From positions 1 through 64,000 of the forward strand of contig NZ_LJIC01000018.1 in NCBI RefSeq assembly GCF_001295845.1: 64,000 nt of DNA, given 5' to 3'. Below, piece after piece: positions 41,415-49,579 of this stretch (positions within the stretch are counted from its first letter, which is position 1; every line of letters starts with the position of its first letter). The notes under the pieces are model-generated. The model had not been told where the DNA came from. It made no database searches and saw only the letters and a program-made list of their open reading frames with translations. Origin of the DNA: Rhodopseudomonas sp. AAP120 (GTDB lineage Bacteria > Pseudomonadota > Alphaproteobacteria > Rhizobiales > Xanthobacteraceae). The translations under genes and the position numbers were made by a program.

Positions 41415-43040
41415 TCATCCGGCGAAGTATTGACGCTCGAGGCATTTCGGCGAACCGGGCTCGTAGTAGCGCAGCCGCCAGCTGTCGTCCGGTTTGAGGA
41501 ACGAACGAGCCTTTTGCGGCTCGGCTGCGGCGCGGGCATGAGCCAGCCCGCGGAACTGGAAGTGAGCGAACAGACGCATGAACTCTGTCAGATACAGATC
41601 CGCCACGCGTGCATCGCCGCGGATCAACAGCATGTTCTCGTCGTTCTTGCGGGTGGAGGCGTCGCTGAAATTCGCCGAGCCCGTGATCACCAGCGGATCG
41701 GGGCCAAGCGGATCGATCAGCATGTATTTCGTGTGCACGTATTTGACGTGACTGTTGAGGCCGGTCAGGTGTTCCTCGAGCCAGCGCTCGAATTCGTTTC
41801 TCGGCAGGATGTTCGCGACGGCGACCTGGTTGAGGTGGTCGCGGTCGAGCCGCTCCATGTCGCGGTCGGCGCTTTCGAGCAGCACGTAGCGCAGATACGG
41901 TTTCTTGTGGTCGAGGACTTCCTCGAACAGGTCGTTGACACCGAAGGCGGCGGTGAAAAACACCGCACTGCCGGCCGCGTCCATCCGCTCGGCGTACCAG
42001 CGCAGCATATCCAGATTGCTGCGCGGGCTGAACACGGCGTTGGTCCCGATCGGCGGCGCACCCTCGGGCACCTGGAACGCCTCCTCGTCGTGCGGCCGCA
42101 GATCCTTCATGTCCGGGTCCTCGGCGAGCGCGCTCCAATAGTCGAGATAGGAGCGGGCAACCGCGGCATCGCGCACCACATGGCCGACATTGGAGTGTCC
42201 GAAGATGCCCCCGTCGGTGAAGTTGGTCGAGCCGGTCCAGACCTCGATCGGCTCGTCCTTGTGCAGCAGGACGATGAACTTGTTATGCGAGATGGCGCTC
42301 GGACTGGCGGTGCGCGGGATCGTGAGATCCGCGAGCCCGGCAGCCTCGATTGCGTCCCGATTGGCCTGCGCAGGCCCGTTGGCCTTTTCGCGGGCGTCGT
42401 ACACGATCTTGACGTCGGCACCGGCATCGGCGGCGCCTTTCAGGGCGGCGAGGACGGCGCCTTGCTGAAATTCGTAAGCGGCGACGCGCAGTCCCCAGTC
42501 GGCGCTGTCGGCGCGATGAATGAAATCCAGCATCGCGCGGAACAGTCCGCGCGAAAGCCAGCGGTACGCTTCACGGTTCGGGACCTCGTCCGGCCGCTTG
42601 TCGCCGAATTTTCGGGTGTATGCCTGTGACCCTGCGACGCCGCGGTTGAAGTAGACCGCGTGAGTCCCGGCGTCTTCCACCTCCGTGGCGATGCGAACCT
42701 CCACGGTTTCGGCCGGTTGAAGCGCGCCCGGAGCGCCTCGCATCGCGACGACCCGATAAGTGTAGTCGTGGCCGTAGCGGACGGTGTAGTCGCCCCAGAA
42801 GAAGCCCTGGATCGGATGCTGCTCGGTGGAAACCGGGCCGGGCTGAACCGCAACGTTCTCGAAGACCTTGAGCGCCTGTAGCCAGGCGCGTGCGTCGCCG
42901 TGTCCGTGCTCGATCCGCTCGATGGCGAAGCCGAGCAGGCCTTTGCTGGCCTGCTCTTCCATGTCGATGCCCAGCAGAATGACGTAGCCGCCCGCGATGG
43001 CATGGACGCTCAACGGACCGGATGCTTGACGTACGCGCAT
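41415..43040 (-). CDS. Phospholipase-D-like protein with two HKD motifs
   Basis: A 541-residue protein: an N-terminal beta-rich domain (about 1-125, fibronectin-like), then two PLD half-domains. HKD 1 is 'HNKFIVLLHKDEPIEVWTGS' near 252-271, followed by Asn-273; HKD 2 is 'HTKYMLIDPLGPDPLVITGS' near 436-455 with 'ANFSD' following. Such pairs act on phosphodiester bonds of lipids or nucleic acids. The lack of signal peptide favours a cytosolic target such as DNA, RNA or inner-leaflet lipid. Start 43040 has a GGGAG site. Sits between toroid and NDT-like genes. Confidence 0.82.
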   Translation of the reverse strand: MRVRQASGPLSVHAIAGGYVILLGIDMEEQASKGLLGFAIERIEHGHGDARAWLQALKVFENVAVQPGPVSTEQHPIQGFFWGDYTVRYGHDYTYRVVAMRGAPGALQPAETVEVRIATEVEDAGTHAVYFNRGVAGSQAYTRKFGDKRPDEVPNREAYRWLSRGLFRAMLDFIHRADSADWGLRVAAYEFQQGAVLAALKGAADAGADVKIVYDAREKANGPAQANRDAIEAAGLADLTIPRTASPSAISHNKFIVLLHKDEPIEVWTGSTNFTDGGIFGHSNVGHVVRDAAVARSYLDYWSALAEDPDMKDLRPHDEEAFQVPEGAPPIGTNAVFSPRSNLDMLRWYAERMDAAGSAVFFTAAFGVNDLFEEVLDHKKPYLRYVLLESADRDMERLDRDHLNQVAVANILPRNEFERWLEEHLTGLNSHVKYVHTKYMLIDPLGPDPLVITGSANFSDASTRKNDENMLLIRGDARVADLYLTEFMRLFAHFQFRGLAHARAAAEPQKARSFLKPDDSWRLRYYEPGSPKCLERQYFAG

Positions 43041-43110
43041 GGCCTGATCTCCCAATCACTCCAGAACGCCGGCAACGCAATCAACCAAACTCAGTGGGCG
43101 CCACTGCACC

Positions 43111-43986
43111 TCACGGCTTCGCGGCTTCGAGATTGACGCCCTTGACGGTCGCGCCCTCGTCGGTGCCGCCTTCCAACTGCCAGAGCAGCCAATCGTCGTT
43201 GGGGCCGAACTGCTTCCGGGCACGGTCCCACTTCTGCGGCAGCTTGGTGTTGAGGCTTTCGAGGAATGGCAGCAGCGGCTTCTGCGGCGGCGTTCTACTC
43301 TCGCGCTCGTCGAGCGCGGAGCGAGGCCATCCGAACAATTTGGCATACTGGCCGAAGCCGAAGCCGTCGAAGAAGTGCTCGCCGCCGATCAGCGGCATGT
43401 ACCAGAGACTGGGAGAGCCGGTCGGATTCGGCTTGATCGGAACCTCGGCTTCGAGCGCAGTAAGAAGCCGTTGTCCCTCGCCGTCGCCGCGGCTGGCGAG
43501 ATGATCGCGTAGTTGCGTCAGCGTCGGGAATTCAACCGGCGGACTGACGAACAGCACCGGCTTCCGCTGCTGGCGGGCCATGATGATCTCGTGCGGCGTT
43601 CCGACGCTGTAGACATTGGTCGGCACGAACGCGACCAGAAAGTCGCTGGTATCGACCATCCGCAGATCGATGTGCAGAGCCGGCCAGAAATGCTCGGCGC
43701 AGTTCGCTCGAGCCATTGCTCCTTCGGCGCCCTGCGCGAAGCTCCACTGGGTGCGGACCTTGGCGGTCGTCTCGTCCTCGCGTCCATATTCGGCGACCCC
43801 TCGGATCTGCGGTTTGAACCACGGGTCGAAGACGGTGACGCCGAACACGCGGAGAAATTCACTGACGCGATTGCGCCAGCCGAACCGCTTCTCGTCCTCG
43901 CGCGAGGCGACAAAGTCCATCGGTCCGGAAAGATAAACGCGCGCATCACGCAGCAGGTTGGGCGGGCCAAGCTTCGGCTTCTTCAT
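43111..43986 (-). CDS. Nucleoside 2-deoxyribosyltransferase-like protein
   Basis: A 291-residue protein whose first 150 residues have the NDT-like alpha/beta fold: 'ARVYLSGPMDFVA' strand, 'DLRMVDTSDFLVAFVPTN' with two acidic residues, and 'SVGTPHEIIMARQQRKPVLFV', where Glu-133 fits the nucleophile of deoxyribosyltransferases and related NAD or nucleotide N-glycosidases. The C-terminal half is not assigned. This fold is used in several anti-phage effectors that cleave nucleotides. Start MKKPKLG at 43986 follows GAGGGG. First gene of the minus-strand run, 314 bp from the divergent TIM-barrel-like gene. Confidence 0.72.
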   Translation of the reverse strand: MKKPKLGPPNLLRDARVYLSGPMDFVASREDEKRFGWRNRVSEFLRVFGVTVFDPWFKPQIRGVAEYGREDETTAKVRTQWSFAQGAEGAMARANCAEHFWPALHIDLRMVDTSDFLVAFVPTNVYSVGTPHEIIMARQQRKPVLFVSPPVEFPTLTQLRDHLASRGDGEGQRLLTALEAEVPIKPNPTGSPSLWYMPLIGGEHFFDGFGFGQYAKLFGWPRSALDERESRTPPQKPLLPFLESLNTKLPQKWDRARKQFGPNDDWLLWQLEGGTDEGATVKGVNLEAAKP

Positions 43987-44300
43987 GAGGCACCCCTCGC
44001 GGTTAGACGCCGTGCGCCTGCTCCCCCAGGCGCGGGGCAATCCGATTGAGCGCACCACTCTCAATTCAGCGTTGCCGGATACCTTCAACCTATTGGAATT
44101 ACTCAGCTGAAAATGATAATGGTTGTCAATGAACGCAATATCAATTTATAGTTGAAATGCCGATTCTGCAAGCGTTAGTATCCGCCGCGACCACAGGCCT
44201 AATCCGAACCACACAGACTCGCGCTTGACGGTTTCGGTCCAATTCGACGCTCCATGGGCCGGGAGCCCCGACCCGACCGCCTTGCGCTGGAGGGGCAGAG
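43987..44300. promoter_or_regulatory. AT-rich divergent promoter with Fur-like box
   Basis: The 314-bp gap between divergent genes is AT-rich from about 44040 to 44170. An imperfect 7-1-7 inverted repeat (TGATAAT-G-GTTGTCA, near 44114-44128) resembles an iron (Fur) box, with 5 of 7 arm positions matching. Nothing else is clear. Confidence 0.35.
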
Positions 44301-46628
44301 ATGACGAATTGGGAGTCTCACGGGTCGGTCAGCGGCCTGCTCTTGGCGGATTACGACAGCGAACTGAACGGTCCGCTTTTTGCGGTCAGCGACGACGGCA
44401 GCGCAGGCGGAGTCGTGGTGGATGCCGCCTTCGCCTCCGCCAAAGCCATCGCGGGCGCGACCCAACGTCTCGCGCTCGGTGTCGTGCTCGACGGCGAGCG
44501 AATGACCAGCGCCGGCGAGGTCCCGATCGGGCCGCCCGAATACGCTGCGCTCCGCGACGCGGCGGCGGGACGGCTGCTGCTCACCACCAATGTCGGGACG
44601 CGCGTCAACGTCCGGCTGACCGGACAGCTTCCGGAGTTCGCCGCCGTGGAAGCATCGGCGGATGCAATCGTGGCCGCCTTTCAGCCGTTTCTCGACACGC
44701 CGGACCGCCGACCGCGGCCGCTGACGGTTCGCCTGCTGCAGCCGCCGGGGGCGGACACCGCGCCGCTTGCCGCGCTTGTCGCCCGTCTCGAGAATGCGCG
44801 CCGCGACGGCCGCATTGGACCGTCGGCCGTGCACCGGCTTTCGATCTTGGTCGCCTTCAACGCCGAGATCGAGAGCGAAGCACAGCTTACGGAGATCGAG
44901 CGGGTGATCGCTGCGGCAGCCGATCTCGCTATCCCAGAGGTCGCCGTCGACGGGGAGATGTTGCCTTATGCGCGCCGGCGCTGGGGCGGGCAGGGCCTGC
45001 TCAACGTTCTCGGGGTAGCTGCGGCCAACCGGCTGCTGAAGGCGGCGACAGCCCGCGGCGTCCGACTCGCTCCGCGCTATCTGGTCGACGTCGAGTCCGC
45101 CGCACGGACGATCTGGACGGGCCTTCAATCGGCCCGCACCGGAGGGTTCGATGCCGGCAAATACGGGCTCCTCCCGCTCACTTTGGAAGAGCAGGTACAG
45201 GTGATCGAGTTGATCACGCGCTGGACGACCGGGTGGAGCGCGATCCCGGCATTCTATGTCGATACGCCGCTCGTGACTGCGACCGAGGTCTTCGAGGTCA
45301 ATCAGTGCGAAGCGGCGGCCCGGCGCTGGCTGAAGGCGGCGCGCGGCGCCGGTGCGACCACGGTTCTGTTCGATGCACCGGACCGTGTTACGCCGCGTAA
45401 GCTGGTCCAGTCGCCGGACAGTTCCGGCGGCGTGCTTACCGTCGATCAGATCGCAGCCTTGCGCGATTACGGCCGGACGCTGGGCGTGAACGTGCTGTGG
45501 TCCGGCGGGATCACCGCGCGCCAGGCCTTCGAACTCGCCCGCCGCCGGGTGTTCGGAATCTTCAGTACGTCGAGCACAGCCACCAAGGTGGCAGTCACCG
45601 CGCCGTTCGAACGCGATCCGCGCCTTCCGGCAGAAAGCAAGCCGACCGAAGAGGGCGTGCGGCGCATCCATGCGATCGTTCAGGCAGGCTTCCTGGCGAG
45701 CCGTCTGTTGGAGCGTGATGCAAAGCTCTCCGCCGCCCTCGCCGCCGCCGCGGTGGAGTTGGCCGATCATCCGGCTGGCGCCGATGTCGGACTTCCGGCG
45801 CTGGACAGCTTGCTTGTCGAAGGCTGGCGCAAGTTATGGGGAGAAACCGGGAGCGCCGCGGAGCCTCAGCTGCGTCCGGCCAAATCGACCGCGCGCGTGC
45901 GGCCGGTGCCGGCTGATGCAGTCCGCGTCTTCCGGGGGCGAAAGAAAGCCGAGAGTGGACGCGAAGGATTCGTCCATCGGCTCGGCGAGGTCTTCATGCC
46001 GATGACGATCCAGGTCCAGCGGCTCTACGGATTGAGCGCATATCTGCCTGCCGTCGTGCCGGTCGCAGCTGGCAGCACGCTTCCGGACGAGGTCGCGCTC
46101 GTCTTTTATCGCACGCAGGATTGCTATCACGAGGCCAAGCGATGCATCGGCGGGCGCGCCTACAGCGAGATGCACGAATTGGCGTTCGACATGGCCCAAA
46201 GCCACAGCGGATTCCCGCAATTGCTTGCCACCGACACGATCGCCGCCGATCAGCCTTATCATCTGTTCGAACGTTCGGTCGATTGGCAGGTCGGGAGCAG
46301 CAGGCTCTATATCGGAACGCGAAAGCCGTCGTTGACGGCCGAGGCTTATCTGCAGGGCCTCGCCGCAATCGTCCGAAATATCCAGAGGGATGGGACGCCG
46401 CTCGACGCCGCAGTGTTTTCGGCGACCGCAGACTGGCTCGTGTGGTGGGATCACGCTCCAACTCCCGTCGATGCGTCGGTCGTCGATTTCGCCGCCGTGA
46501 CGGATCGCGTGTTCGCATCGCCGCCGCGCAATCTGAGGGTGCCGAGCAACCTCAGCGAGCCGTACTCCGGCGTCACACTCGATCCCCGAGGGGACTTCCT
46601 CAATCTGCAGTTCAAACGGCTGGATTGA
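44301..46628 (+). CDS. Large TIM-barrel-like protein of unknown function, 775 aa
   Basis: The N-terminal 470 residues look like one or two beta/alpha barrels. The part around 355-440 ('ATTVLFDAPDRVTPRKLVQ', 'LTVDQIAALRDYGRTLGVNVLWSGGITARQAFEL', 'RRVFGIFSTSS') recalls the barrel of (5-formylfuran-3-yl)methyl phosphate synthase-type enzymes, where a Lys/Asp pair binds phosphorylated substrate. The last 300 residues have no match I can name; one stretch reads 'DCYHEAKRCIGGRAYSEMHE'. The start follows 'GAGGGGCAGAG'. Divergent from the NDT-like gene, so it may work with that run. Confidence 0.6.
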   Translation: MTNWESHGSVSGLLLADYDSELNGPLFAVSDDGSAGGVVVDAAFASAKAIAGATQRLALGVVLDGERMTSAGEVPIGPPEYAALRDAAAGRLLLTTNVGTRVNVRLTGQLPEFAAVEASADAIVAAFQPFLDTPDRRPRPLTVRLLQPPGADTAPLAALVARLENARRDGRIGPSAVHRLSILVAFNAEIESEAQLTEIERVIAAAADLAIPEVAVDGEMLPYARRRWGGQGLLNVLGVAAANRLLKAATARGVRLAPRYLVDVESAARTIWTGLQSARTGGFDAGKYGLLPLTLEEQVQVIELITRWTTGWSAIPAFYVDTPLVTATEVFEVNQCEAAARRWLKAARGAGATTVLFDAPDRVTPRKLVQSPDSSGGVLTVDQIAALRDYGRTLGVNVLWSGGITARQAFELARRRVFGIFSTSSTATKVAVTAPFERDPRLPAESKPTEEGVRRIHAIVQAGFLASRLLERDAKLSAALAAAAVELADHPAGADVGLPALDSLLVEGWRKLWGETGSAAEPQLRPAKSTARVRPVPADAVRVFRGRKKAESGREGFVHRLGEVFMPMTIQVQRLYGLSAYLPAVVPVAAGSTLPDEVALVFYRTQDCYHEAKRCIGGRAYSEMHELAFDMAQSHSGFPQLLATDTIAADQPYHLFERSVDWQVGSSRLYIGTRKPSLTAEAYLQGLAAIVRNIQRDGTPLDAAVFSATADWLVWWDHAPTPVDASVVDFAAVTDRVFASPPRNLRVPSNLSEPYSGVTLDPRGDFLNLQFKRLD

Positions 46629-46824
46629 GATCCGCCAAGCGCCGGTGTGTGTCACCTCACCGAAGCCTGCGTCCGACGGCGAGCCACGGACGCAGGCGGC
46701 TCCTCGCTCCCGGTTTTCGGCCGCGGTGACGGCCTGTTCGTGTTGTCATGCCACCTGCTCTTCCAACCTGTGCACGCGTGCCGTTTTCGGGCTATGCAGT
46801 GTCAGGTCTCGCGAAGAGGATGTC

Positions 46825-47805
46825 ATGAAAGCAGTCGTGGTCGACGATTTTAGCCGCATCGAGAACATCAACATCAGGGAGGCGCCGGAGCCTTCGCCAG
46901 GCCCCGGCATGGCGCGGGTGCGTATCCAGGCGGCCGCGGTGGGCTTCGTCGACGGCCTGAAGGTTCAGGGCCTGTATCAGACCAAGGATCCGCTGCCGTT
47001 CACGCCAGGATCGGAGTTCGCCGGCGTCGTCGAAGAGGTGGCGGACGGAGTCGAGGCGCCCGCGCCGGGCACGCCGGTGATCGGCATGGCGCGGAATGGG
47101 GCTCTGGCCGAATACATCTGCGTGCCGGTGACGGATCTGATGGTGGCGCCGGATGGACTGGCGCCGGAGATCGGCGCCTCGTTCTTCGCCAACTATCTGA
47201 CCGGGCTGTATGCGCTGCGCTATCGGGCGCAACTGCGGGCCGGAGACATCCTGCTGGTCCTCGGCGCCGCCGGTGGCGTTGGCATTGCGGCCGTTCAGAT
47301 CGGCAAGCTGCTCGGTGCACGCGTCATCGCCGCGGCTTCGAGCGAGGAGAAGCGCCAGTTCGCGCTGAAGCACGGTGCCGATGAGGCTGTCGACTACACC
47401 AGCGCCGACTGGCGCGATCAACTCAAAGAGCTCACGGCGGGGCACGGTCCCGATGTGATTTACGATCCGGTCGGCGGTGAGGTGAGCCTGCAGGCTTTCC
47501 GCTCGATCGCCTGGAACGGCCGCCATCTCGTGGTCGGCTTTGCGGCCGGCACCATCCCGGCGCTGCCGTTCAACCTGCCGCTGCTCAAGGGGGGCGCATT
47601 GCTCGGCGTCGATCTCGCGCAGATCGGCCGCCGCGAGCCCGCGATACGCGACGAGGCGATGCGGCAGCTCTTTGCCTGGCTGCGCGATCGCGCGCTTGTG
47701 CCGGTTGTCGGCAAGGTATTCCCGTTCGCGGAATTTCGCGATGCCTTCACGGCGATGACGACGCGCGCGGCGCTTGGCAAGATGGTGGTGCGGATCGGCG
47801 CGTAG
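46825..47805 (+). CDS. NADPH:quinone oxidoreductase-family (zinc-free MDR) protein
   Basis: A 326-residue medium-chain dehydrogenase/reductase. GroES-like domain with 'QAAAVGFVDGLKVQGLYQTKDPLPFTPGSEFAG', Rossmann motif 'LVLGAAGGVGIAAVQIGKLLGARVIAAASSEEKR' (landmarks GAAGGVG and ASSEEKR for NADP) and no zinc ligands. This matches quinone oxidoreductase 2-type enzymes that reduce quinones or enoyl compounds. Start at 46825 is preferred over an upstream frame extension. Convergent with a small membrane gene, 8 bp apart. Confidence 0.85.
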   Translation: MKAVVVDDFSRIENINIREAPEPSPGPGMARVRIQAAAVGFVDGLKVQGLYQTKDPLPFTPGSEFAGVVEEVADGVEAPAPGTPVIGMARNGALAEYICVPVTDLMVAPDGLAPEIGASFFANYLTGLYALRYRAQLRAGDILLVLGAAGGVGIAAVQIGKLLGARVIAAASSEEKRQFALKHGADEAVDYTSADWRDQLKELTAGHGPDVIYDPVGGEVSLQAFRSIAWNGRHLVVGFAAGTIPALPFNLPLLKGGALLGVDLAQIGRREPAIRDEAMRQLFAWLRDRALVPVVGKVFPFAEFRDAFTAMTTRAALGKMVVRIGA

Positions 47806-47813
47806 TCGCGCCG

Positions 47814-47969
47814 TCACTGCGTCAGGAGCAGCGATGCTGCGATCACCACCGTGACGACGATTGCCGTCGCGGTGCTGGCGGTCCGCAATGCGCCGACCGA
47901 ACGCATCGCCACCGTGAACACGATGATGATGGCGGTGACGACGATCAACCCCCATTGCGCTTCGGTCAT
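47814..47969 (-). CDS. Small membrane protein next to nor genes, 51 aa
   Basis: Two hydrophobic helices: 'QWGLIVVTAIIIVFTVAM' and 'ATAIVVTVVIAASLLL'. The start MTEAQWG at 47969 is followed by a typical short polar N-terminus. It is divergent from norE and the TTG-N8-CAA box at 48027-48040 could serve both directions (centre 64 bp upstream of this start), so it may be a nitric-oxide- or oxygen-responsive accessory peptide. No named family. Confidence 0.6.
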   Translation of the reverse strand: MTEAQWGLIVVTAIIIVFTVAMRSVGALRTASTATAIVVTVVIAASLLLTQ

Positions 47970-48026
47970 GGCGGTCTCCCCTCGGTCTGACATGCCCTGA
48001 CGATAGCGACCGCTTCCGCGCCATGA

Positions 48027-48040
48027 TTGCCGCAGCACAA
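48027..48040. promoter_or_regulatory. FNR/NnrR-type box 1 (norE and divergent small gene)
   Basis: TTG-N8-CAA, the core of FNR/FixK/NnrR binding sites. If the activator binds 41.5 bp before transcription starts, the norE transcript would start near 48075, giving a 45-nt leader, and the divergent one near 47992. Confidence 0.65.
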
Positions 48041-48073
48041 CCTTCGTGGCGATCGGCAGAAAGTGCCGTGAGG

Positions 48074-48087
48074 TTGTGCCCCGACAA
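48074..48087. promoter_or_regulatory. FNR/NnrR-type box 2 before norE
   Basis: Another TTG-N8-CAA, 33 bp before the norE start codon; too close for a class II activator at the same promoter, so it may be an extra or repressing site. Its TTGTGC half is part of a 9-bp inverted repeat with 48035-48043. Confidence 0.5.
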
Positions 48088-48119
48088 ACGGCGCCGCCTG
48101 GCGCCCTTTAGGGTGCGGC

Positions 48120-48713
48120 ATGACCAATCCTTCTGCTGCGACGGTCGATGCCCTTCGGTCCGTCGATCCCGAAGCGTCTGTGCTGGATTCGCTGCCCGGC
48201 CATCCAATGATCTGGCTGCTGATCTTCAGTGAACTCGCCGCGTTCGGTGCGCTGCTGGCGGCATTCTCGGTAGCGCGGGCGCTCGATCCTGCGACGTTCG
48301 CGGCCGGGCAGGCGCAGCTCGATCCACTGATCGCGGCCGTCAATACGATCTGCCTGGTCAGCAGCGGCTGGTGCGCCGCTCGCGCCAGCGCCTCGGCGGC
48401 ATGGGGTGCACGCGCCGCCGCGCGGAGCTGGCTCACCGGCGCAGCCGTACTCGGCCTCGTCTTCGTGGGGCTGAAGTTGTTTGAATATGCCGACGAGATC
48501 GGCCGCGGTCTGGATCTCGAGACCAGCACCTTCTTCACGCTCTACTTCCTGCTCACCGGCTTCCATCTGTTGCACGTCGTGCTCGGCCTCGTCATTCTCG
48601 CCGTCGTGGCTTGGCGCGCCGATGCGGAGGGCGTCGAGACCGGCGCCGCGTTCTGGCACATGGTCGACCTGGTGTGGCTGATGCTGGTGCCGATCATCTA
48701 TCTGATCCGGTGA
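48120..48713 (+). CDS. norE: Nitric oxide reductase accessory protein NorE
   Basis: A 197-residue protein of the cytochrome c oxidase subunit III family with five hydrophobic helices and the usual 'GHPMIWLLIFSELAAFGALLAAF' start and 'TFFTLYFLLTGFHLLHVVLGLVIL' helix with its conserved His pair. NorE supports the maturation or activity of the NorCB reductase in the membrane. First gene of norE-norF-norC-norB-norQ-norD, preceded by FNR-type boxes. 4 bp to norF. Confidence 0.9.
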   Translation: MTNPSAATVDALRSVDPEASVLDSLPGHPMIWLLIFSELAAFGALLAAFSVARALDPATFAAGQAQLDPLIAAVNTICLVSSGWCAARASASAAWGARAAARSWLTGAAVLGLVFVGLKLFEYADEIGRGLDLETSTFFTLYFLLTGFHLLHVVLGLVILAVVAWRADAEGVETGAAFWHMVDLVWLMLVPIIYLIR

Positions 48714-48717
48714 AAAT

Positions 48718-48987
48718 ATGACCGGGCCGATTCATCGCCGTGACCGTGCCGCGCTGCTGCTGCTGATCCTCACCGCTGCGACCATAACGCTCAGCCGTGG
48801 TTCGGCCGCCGCATTCGCCGGCGGCGCGCTGCTGATCACCATCGCGGCCCTCAAGGCCCGTCTGCTCGTGCTCGATTACTTCGGGCTGCGGCACTCCGCC
48901 GGCCCGTGGCGTGCAATCCTGTTCGCGTGGATCGGCTTCGTGACGTTCGCCGCGTTGATCCCCGGTGCCGCGCAACTGCTGCGCTGA
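48718..48987 (+). CDS. norF: Nitric oxide reductase accessory protein NorF
   Basis: An 89-residue membrane protein with three hydrophobic helices, starting MTGPIHRRDRAALLLLIL and ending with 'WRAILFAWIGFVTFAALIPGAAQLLR' (landmarks WRAILFAW and ALIPGAAQ). Length, helix number and place between norE and norC fit NorF, whose role is to assist full activity of NO reductase. The second helix holds 'AALKARLLVLDYFGLRH', the hallmark segment of this cytochrome-oxidase subunit IV-like family. Confidence 0.85.
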   Translation: MTGPIHRRDRAALLLLILTAATITLSRGSAAAFAGGALLITIAALKARLLVLDYFGLRHSAGPWRAILFAWIGFVTFAALIPGAAQLLR

Positions 48988-48996
48988 TCGCCCTGA

Positions 48997-49016
48997 ACGT
49001 TGTGCCAGCACAACGT
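48997..49016. promoter_or_regulatory. Palindrome with FNR/NnrR-type box before norC
   Basis: Perfect 9-bp arms ACGTTGTGC / GCACAACGT around a 2-bp centre, containing TTG-N8-CAA at 49000-49013. An activator here would start transcription near 49048, 45 nt before norC, exactly as predicted for norE. So norCBQD probably has its own NO- or oxygen-controlled promoter. Confidence 0.75.
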
Positions 49017-49092
49017 CGCTTTGACCGCCTTTGATAGCATCGGTTGCGAAGCTGCAAGCTCCGCATCCTCCCGCATCGAAAGGAACCACGTG

Positions 49093-49545
49093 ATGGCTGA
49101 GCGCCTCACCAAGTCCGCCGCCCGCAACGTCTTCTTCGGCGGCTCGGCCTTCTTCTTCGCGATCTTCGTCGGCCTCACCGCACACAGCCATTACTACATC
49201 GCGACGCGGTCGACCGACGCTTCGACGCTGACCGCCTCCGTGGCGCGCGGCAAGCACGTCTGGGAAAAGAACTCCTGCATCAACTGCCACACCCTGCTCG
49301 GCGAGGGCGCCTACTACGCGCCCGAGGTCGGCAACGTCTGGGTGCGGTGGGGCGGCGACAAGGACCCGGCGCAGGCGCGCGAGATGCTGAAATCCTGGAT
49401 GGCGTCACAGCCCTCCGGCGTGGAGGGCCGCCGCCAGATGCCGCAATTCCATCTGAGCGATCAGGAGGTCAACGACCTCGCCGATTTCCTGGAATGGACC
49501 AGTCGGATCAAGACCCAGTCGTGGCCGCCGAATAGCGCCGGTTGA
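49093..49545 (+). CDS. norC: Nitric oxide reductase subunit C (cytochrome c)
   Basis: A 150-residue membrane-anchored cytochrome c that passes electrons to NorB. It has an N-terminal anchor helix ('NVFFGGSAFFFAIFVGLTAHS'; one helix, no cleavage), the heme motif 'CINCHTLLGEGAYYAPE' and the distal methionine in 'RRQMPQFHLSDQEVNDLADFLEW' (landmark QMPQFHLS). Start at 49093 comes after an AAGGAACC ribosome site. 34 bp to norB. Confidence 0.95.
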   Translation: MAERLTKSAARNVFFGGSAFFFAIFVGLTAHSHYYIATRSTDASTLTASVARGKHVWEKNSCINCHTLLGEGAYYAPEVGNVWVRWGGDKDPAQAREMLKSWMASQPSGVEGRRQMPQFHLSDQEVNDLADFLEWTSRIKTQSWPPNSAG

Positions 49546-49579
49546 TCGCCATTAAACGCCCGTCATCGGAAACACCATC

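Noticed and set aside
44199-45770. 523-aa open frame on the minus strand opposite the TIM-barrel-like gene
   Set aside because: Arg/Gly/Asp-rich shadow; the plus-strand gene has a good ribosome site and barrel-like periodicity.
31593-46824. Integrase, transposase or second att site bounding the accessory region
   Set aside because: No recombinase-like protein and no second copy of the tRNA-Pro 3' end were found by eye.
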